NCBI GenBank assembly: GCA_000433115.1
Contig: FR892208.1
Location: 4,632-21,646, forward strand
Length of the DNA: 17,015 bases
From: Ruminococcus sp. CAG:382
GTDB taxonomy: Bacteria; Bacillota; Clostridia; Oscillospirales; CAG-382
Reading direction: 5' to 3'
The notes under the pieces were generated by a model that was given only the letters and a program-made list of their open reading frames with translations, did no database searches and was not told the DNA's origin. Positions 13,017 through 17,015 of the stretch are shown here, piece after piece (positions within the stretch are counted from its first letter, which is position 1; the number at the start of each line of letters is the position of its first letter). The position numbers and the translations under genes are program-made.

Positions 13017-15452
13017 ATGAAAACTTCATTTCTGCTCTTTATAGTGGCGCTTCTGCCCGTGGTTTTATCGGCTCTGATATACCTTGCGGAGCGCACAAAA
13101 ACGGTACGGAAAATTCCTTATGCCGCCCGGCAGATCATAACAGGCATTCTGTTCGGAGGACTTGCGATTATCGGGACGGAATTCGGCATCAAAACCGACG
13201 GTGCAATAATAAACGCAAGGGATGCATCGCCGCTCTGTGCGGGGCTTCTTTTCGGCGCTCCCGCCGGCATCATTGCAGGCGTTATAGGCGGCGTTGAACG
13301 TTGGCTCGCCGCATATTGGGGCGTTGGAGAATACACGCGCCTTGCCTGCAGTGTTTCGACTGTGCTTTCCGGTGTTTTTGCGGCAGTTTTGCGGAAATAT
13401 ATGTTTGACAACAAGAAGCCGAAGTGGTATTACTGCCTTGCAACCGCGGCGATCACCGAAGTCATACATATGCTGATGATCTTTCTCACGAATATGACCG
13501 ACGCGAAAACAGCCTTTTCGTTCGTTCGTGCCTGCTCGCTGCCCATGATAGCGGTAAACAGCCTTGCGGTGATGCTTGCGGGGCTTCTCCTGACGGTTCT
13601 GTCCGGAGCGGAACGCAAGAACGTGCGGCACGAGCTGAAAAAAATTTCCCAGTCGTTCCAGCGCTTTCTTCTTATCTGTGTCATGGCGGGCTTCCTTATG
13701 ACGACGGTTTTCACATGGGCGTTGCAGACAGAGCTTGCGAAAAACGAGGCAAACGAGCTTCTTGAGCTGAATATGTCGGATGTCCGCGAGGATATTCTCG
13801 ACACTTCAAACGAAAACCTTCTCCGTATAGCCCGGCGTATTGCCCTAAGGCTTGACGACGCCGATGCAATTACCGCGGAGCTGTTGTCTGAACTTAAAGA
13901 CGAATTCGATATGGCGGAGATAAATCTGATCGACGCAAACGGCGTCATCACGCTTTCGACTCACTCCGACTTTATCGGGTACGATATGCACGGCGGCGAG
14001 CAGTCGGCTGAGTTTCTTGTTCTGCTTGACGGCGAAATCAATGAATTCGTGCAGCGCTATCAACCGACTTCGTCAGACCCGACAATCCTCCGCAAGTATG
14101 CCGGCGTGCGGCTTGAAGGCGGCGGCTTCGTGCAGGCTGCCTATGATGCACGGCGCTTCCGCAGGGATATCGACGACGCCGTGATAGGCGCGACGCGCAA
14201 TCGCCATGTCGGAGAAAACGGCAGTATTATAATTGCCGGCGAGGACTGGAATATCGTGAGCGACCGCCACGGGAACGAAGGTAAAAACCTTGACGTTTCG
14301 GGCATTTATATTGACCGCACCACAATGCCGGAAAGCGAAATGTTTGAAGCGGTCGTTTACGGCAGCGAGGCGTTTTGCTCATATATCGTTTCCGAGGGCT
14401 ATTATATTGTCGCGGCAATTCCGCAGACGGAAGCGATGTTCTCGCGCGATACCGCCGTTTATGTCACGGTATTCATGGAATTCGTTGTGTTCGGCATGCT
14501 GTTTATCGTTGTCTATTTCCTGATAAAAAAGCTTGTCGTGGACAACATGATAAAAATAAACGAATCGCTTGCGAAAATAACGAGCGGAAATCTTGATACG
14601 GTTGTCGATGTCAGAACAAACGAGGAATTCGCTTCGCTTTCGGACGATATCAATTCGACCGTCATGACGCTGAAGCGATATATCGCGGAGGCGGCGGCAC
14701 GTATCGACAAGGAGCTTGAATTTGCAAAAGCAATTCAGCATTCCGCGATACCGACGGTCTTTCCGCCGTATCCCGGTCATGGCGAATTTGACATATACGC
14801 CACTATGGATACCGCAAAGGAGGTCGGCGGCGATTTTTACGACTTCTATTTTGTGGGCGAAAACAGGCTCGGATTCCTGATCGCCGACGTGTCCGGCAAG
14901 GGAATACCCGCCGCAATGTTCATGATGACGGCAAAAACCATAATCAAAGGCTATGCCGAATCGGGCAAGTCGATTGACGAGGTTTTTACCACGGCAAATG
15001 CAAAGCTTTGCGAATCGAATGAAGCGGGAATGTTTGTCACCGCATGGATGGGAGTTCTCGATATAACGAACGGGAATGTCGAATTCGCAAACGCAGGGCA
15101 TAACCCTCCGCTCGTGCGTCATGCGGACGGCTCCTTTGAATACCTGAAATCAAAGCCCGGCTTCATCCTTGCCGGAATGGACGGCATGAAATACCGCAAA
15201 AACGGACTCGTGCTTTCTCCGGGCGACGAAATATATCTGTATACCGACGGGGTTACGGAAGCAACGAACTCCGAAAACGAGCTTTACGGCGAAGAACGGC
15301 TTCTTAACCTTCTGAATACTCTGCAAGGGCTTACGGGCGAGGAGGTCTGCCGCGCGGTGAAAGCGGATATAGATGCTTTTTCGGGAGACGCTCCCCAATT
15401 CGACGACATTACAATGCTGTATCTCAAATATAACGGAGGCACCGGAAAATGA
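13017..15452 (+). CDS. Membrane sensor SpoIIE-family PP2C phosphatase with 5TMR-LYT-like N-terminus
   Basis: An 811-residue signalling phosphatase. Residues 1 to about 198 hold five or six membrane helices resembling the 5TMR-LYT sensor of LytS (DASPLCAGLLFGAPAGIIAGVIGGVERW, 69-96). A further helix (about 216-236), an outside domain (about 237-477, Cache-like by size and position), another helix (about 480-503), a HAMP-like linker (about 504-560) and a PP2C/SpoIIE domain (about 585-806) follow. Metal-site residues are kept: GGDFYD (604-609), DVSGKG (624-629), TDG (743-745), DDIT (796-799). It should dephosphorylate the STAS protein in response to an external or membrane signal. It is not the sporulation SpoIIE, whose sensor part differs. 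The ribosome site is weak, so translation probably couples to the STAS gene 10 bases upstream. Confidence 0.9.
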   Translation: MKTSFLLFIVALLPVVLSALIYLAERTKTVRKIPYAARQIITGILFGGLAIIGTEFGIKTDGAIINARDASPLCAGLLFGAPAGIIAGVIGGVERWLAAYWGVGEYTRLACSVSTVLSGVFAAVLRKYMFDNKKPKWYYCLATAAITEVIHMLMIFLTNMTDAKTAFSFVRACSLPMIAVNSLAVMLAGLLLTVLSGAERKNVRHELKKISQSFQRFLLICVMAGFLMTTVFTWALQTELAKNEANELLELNMSDVREDILDTSNENLLRIARRIALRLDDADAITAELLSELKDEFDMAEINLIDANGVITLSTHSDFIGYDMHGGEQSAEFLVLLDGEINEFVQRYQPTSSDPTILRKYAGVRLEGGGFVQAAYDARRFRRDIDDAVIGATRNRHVGENGSIIIAGEDWNIVSDRHGNEGKNLDVSGIYIDRTTMPESEMFEAVVYGSEAFCSYIVSEGYYIVAAIPQTEAMFSRDTAVYVTVFMEFVVFGMLFIVVYFLIKKLVVDNMIKINESLAKITSGNLDTVVDVRTNEEFASLSDDINSTVMTLKRYIAEAAARIDKELEFAKAIQHSAIPTVFPPYPGHGEFDIYATMDTAKEVGGDFYDFYFVGENRLGFLIADVSGKGIPAAMFMMTAKTIIKGYAESGKSIDEVFTTANAKLCESNEAGMFVTAWMGVLDITNGNVEFANAGHNPPLVRHADGSFEYLKSKPGFILAGMDGMKYRKNGLVLSPGDEIYLYTDGVTEATNSENELYGEERLLNLLNTLQGLTGEEVCRAVKADIDAFSGDAPQFDDITMLYLKYNGGTGK

Positions 15453-15856
15453 AAGAAATGACGATACCCGCGACAGTTGAAAACATCGAAAAGGTAACTG
15501 ATTTTGTAAACGGTCAGCTTGAAGAAATCGACTGCCCCATCAAGGCGCAGATGCAGATAGATATTGCGATAGACGAGCTTTTCGGCAATATCGCGCATTA
15601 TGCGTACAATCCGGAAACAGGTCCCGCTACCGTCCGCGTTGAGGTGACCGAAGCGCCTATTTCGGTCATTGTCACCTTCATAGACCATGGCGTTCCGTAT
15701 GATCCGCTGAAAAAAGACGACCCCGATATCACTCTGTCAGCAGAAGAGCGCGATATCGGAGGACTCGGTATATTCATGGTCAAGAAAACAATGGATGAGA
15801 TCACGTATGAATATAAAGACGGTCAGAATATCCTCCGCATACGGAAGGATATATGA
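15449..15856 (+). CDS. HATPase anti-sigma-type serine kinase (RsbW/SpoIIAB-like)
   Basis: A 135-residue GHKL-fold ATP-binding protein. The N box is IAIDELFGNIAHYAY (Glu43, Asn47), the G1 box is FIDHGVPYDPL (Asp79), and the G2 box is GGLGIFMVK (104-112). Such proteins phosphorylate the STAS antagonist and bind an unphosphorylated target, classically a sigma factor. Its ATG overlaps the phosphatase stop (ATGA, 15449-15452), and GGAGG lies 9 bases upstream. The set of STAS, PP2C and kinase is complete here, but no sigma factor gene is visible, so the target is unknown. The next gene belongs to peptide export, which suggests export genes or their protein products are the output. Confidence 0.9.
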   Translation: MKEMTIPATVENIEKVTDFVNGQLEEIDCPIKAQMQIDIAIDELFGNIAHYAYNPETGPATVRVEVTEAPISVIVTFIDHGVPYDPLKKDDPDITLSAEERDIGGLGIFMVKKTMDEITYEYKDGQNILRIRKDI

Positions 15857-15861
15857 AAGCA

Positions 15862-15878
15862 TCCGGGGACAGTCCGGA
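15862..15878 (+). other. Short intercistronic hairpin before the export genes
   Basis: TCCGG (15862-15866) pairs with CCGGA (15874-15878) across a 7-base loop, between the kinase stop and the ribosome site GAGGTGA (15889-15895) of the export gene. It could mark RNA processing separating the regulatory and export cistrons; no T run follows. Confidence 0.25.
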
Positions 15879-15899
15879 ATCATTTAACGAGGTGAATGT

Positions 15900-16457
15900 A
15901 TGAGCAATCCGATATTCCGCCAGAAAAGCATTGAAAAAATAACTTCTCCGGAGCAGATAAACGATTATATCCGCGTCTCGAATCCGAGCGTATGGATGGT
16001 TCTCGCGGCAGTTATCGTGTTGCTTGCGGGTGTGTGCGTATGGGGGGTATACGGACGCCTGGATACCGTAGTGAAGACCGGCGGCGTCTGCAAAGAGGGA
16101 AAGCTGACGGTCTATCTCGACGCAGATCACCTGCCGGGTGCGGACGACAGCTTCATTGTTTCGGTTGACGGAACGGAATACGAAGTGTCCGGAATTACCG
16201 CTGCACCCGTTCGGATAAACGGCGATACGGACGCATATCTTCTATACCTCGCGGGCTTTTCCGACGGCGACTGGGTCTATGCGTTCAGTGTGGACATTCC
16301 CGACCTCGGAGACGGTACCTACGCCGTGTCGGTAATTACCGATCGTGTCAGACCTCTCGACTTTGTGCTCGGGGATTATCGGACAGACTCCGGAAGCACG
16401 GTGCTTCGTGCCGATGCGCGCCCGGTTTTTGCCGTTTTGGCTGAGGTACGCAAATGA
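15900..16457 (+). CDS. NHLM/NHLP bacteriocin-system secretion protein (short HlyD-like)
   Basis: A 185-residue inner-membrane protein. IFRQKSIEKITSPEQINDYI at the N-terminus, one membrane helix (about 31-52) and GRLDTVV directly after it match the NHLM bacteriocin secretion protein family (TIGR03794-like). The C-terminal part ends with VITDRVRPLDFVLGDY and resembles the beta part of an HlyD-type adaptor. It is shorter than the classical family and no lipoyl or coiled-coil region is visible, as expected for a host with one membrane that needs no periplasmic bridge. GAGGTGA lies 4 bases before the ATG. The stop overlaps the next gene by ATGA (16454-16457). Its role is to assist the ABC exporter in releasing peptides. 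Confidence 0.8.
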   Translation: MSNPIFRQKSIEKITSPEQINDYIRVSNPSVWMVLAAVIVLLAGVCVWGVYGRLDTVVKTGGVCKEGKLTVYLDADHLPGADDSFIVSVDGTEYEVSGITAAPVRINGDTDAYLLYLAGFSDGDWVYAFSVDIPDLGDGTYAVSVITDRVRPLDFVLGDYRTDSGSTVLRADARPVFAVLAEVRK

Positions 16458-16963
16458 AACCGACGAAGAAGATAAAATCTCCGGTAACAAAGGGCGTCGC
16501 CAAGGTGCCTGTCGTAATGCAGATGGAAGCGCTTGAATGCGGAGCCGCAAGCCTTGCGATGATCCTCGCATACTATGAAAAATGGATCCCGCTCGAACAG
16601 GTACGCCTGGATTGCGGCGTTTCGCGCGACGGATCAAACGCAAGAAATATATTGCGTGCCGCCAGAAGCTACGGACTTTCGGCAAAGGGCTATCGTTATG
16701 AGCCCGAGGTGTTGAGAAGAGAGGGAAAATTCCCCTGCATAATCCACTGGAACTTCAACCATTTTGTGGTTCTTGACGGCTTCAGGGGCAACAAGGCGGT
16801 GCTCAACGACCCCGCAAAGGGAACATATACCGTCCCGATGAGTACATTTGACGATTCGTTCACGGGTATCTGCCTGCTTTTTGAACCGGACGAAGGCTTC
16901 GTGCCGGAAGGCAAGCCGCAGTCAATGCTGAAATATGCGAAAAAAAGACTTGCCGGATGGTAG
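16454..16963 (+). CDS. C39 leader-peptidase domain of an NHLM/NHLP ABC exporter, truncated
   Basis: A 169-residue frame covering the complete C39 peptidase: oxyanion Gln23, catalytic Cys29 in QMEALECGAASLAM, His103 in NFNHFVVLDGF and Asp119 in LNDPAKG. The full family protein (TIGR03796-like, peptidase-permease-ATPase) is around 700 residues; here the sequence stops at YAKKRLAGW with TAG (16961-16963), just where the linker to the membrane domain would begin. The following bases do not encode the expected continuation in any frame and look different in composition. The gene is thus broken, or the contig joins a repeat at this point. An intact domain like this cuts double-glycine leaders before export, but without its ATPase it could not export. 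Coupled to the gene before it. Confidence 0.82.
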   Translation: MKPTKKIKSPVTKGVAKVPVVMQMEALECGAASLAMILAYYEKWIPLEQVRLDCGVSRDGSNARNILRAARSYGLSAKGYRYEPEVLRREGKFPCIIHWNFNHFVVLDGFRGNKAVLNDPAKGTYTVPMSTFDDSFTGICLLFEPDEGFVPEGKPQSMLKYAKKRLAGW

Positions 16964-17015
16964 CTACTCATAAAACAGCATCAACAATCAACTGAAACAG
17001 GGTAGCTGCCATACG
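16958..17015. mobile_element. Possible end of an inserted element at the C39 break point
   Basis: After GCCGGA the coding character is lost. Two copies of GGTAGCT appear at 16959-16965 and 17001-17007, the first within the palindrome GTAGCTAC, separated by A-rich sequence. This could be the terminal region of an insertion sequence. Only 58 bases are visible, no family was recognised, and the target duplication cannot be seen. Confidence 0.3.

Noticed and set aside
14379..15122. Minus-strand frame of 247 codons opposite the phosphatase domain
   Set aside because: Cys/Arg/His-rich without a domain, and the other strand encodes an intact PP2C with all metal ligands.

Overview
The window looks like chromosomal DNA of an uncultured member of the Bacillota, most likely class Clostridia (Oscillospirales- or Christensenellales-like). 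It is moderately GC-rich and densely packed. Promoters are consensus sigma-A type and ribosome sites are GGAGG type. The gene families fit: a group-type ECF transporter, a SleL-like LysM-GH18 protein, DUF1858, a SpoIIE-family phosphatase and an NHLM/NHLP export system. The assignment rests on gene content and is an inference. No rRNA, CRISPR array or origin was seen.

Positions 1-3624 (minus strand) hold a four-gene vitamin-uptake operon: EcfT, a fused EcfA-EcfA' ATPase, an S component, and a partial C_GCAxxG_C_C cysteine protein. All are coupled by overlaps or a very short gap and read from one good promoter. Divergent from it is a tRNA-Gly(CCC) gene with its own promoter, a foldable leader and a two-way terminator. 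That terminator is shared with a 883-residue MacB-like ABC exporter on the minus strand (3886-6537).

Positions 6643-11023 (plus strand) carry four units: a WYL regulator coupled to a lone BMP-family lipoprotein; a small DUF1858 redox protein; a LysM-LysM-GH18 hydrolase; and a pair of tandemly duplicated small membrane proteins. The last pair is preceded by a very strong promoter with two 20-nt direct repeats at its transcription start. A Gfo/Idh/MocA-type oxidoreductase with an unusual nucleotide-binding motif follows (11088-12020). Behind it, on the minus strand, lies what appears to be a decayed start of a nucleoside-hydrolase-like gene.

Positions 12273-16963 (plus strand) are the most interesting part. 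A small XRE regulator precedes a compact partner-switching module: a STAS antagonist, a membrane sensor with a SpoIIE/PP2C phosphatase domain, and a HATPase anti-sigma-type kinase. The module runs directly into genes for an NHLM-type peptide export system (an HlyD-like secretion protein and a C39 leader peptidase). The likely logic is that an external signal drives the phosphatase, the STAS protein is dephosphorylated, the kinase is sequestered, and peptide export or its regulon is switched on. The C39 gene stops after its peptidase domain, where the sequence changes character, probably because a mobile element was inserted (or the assembly breaks at a repeat).
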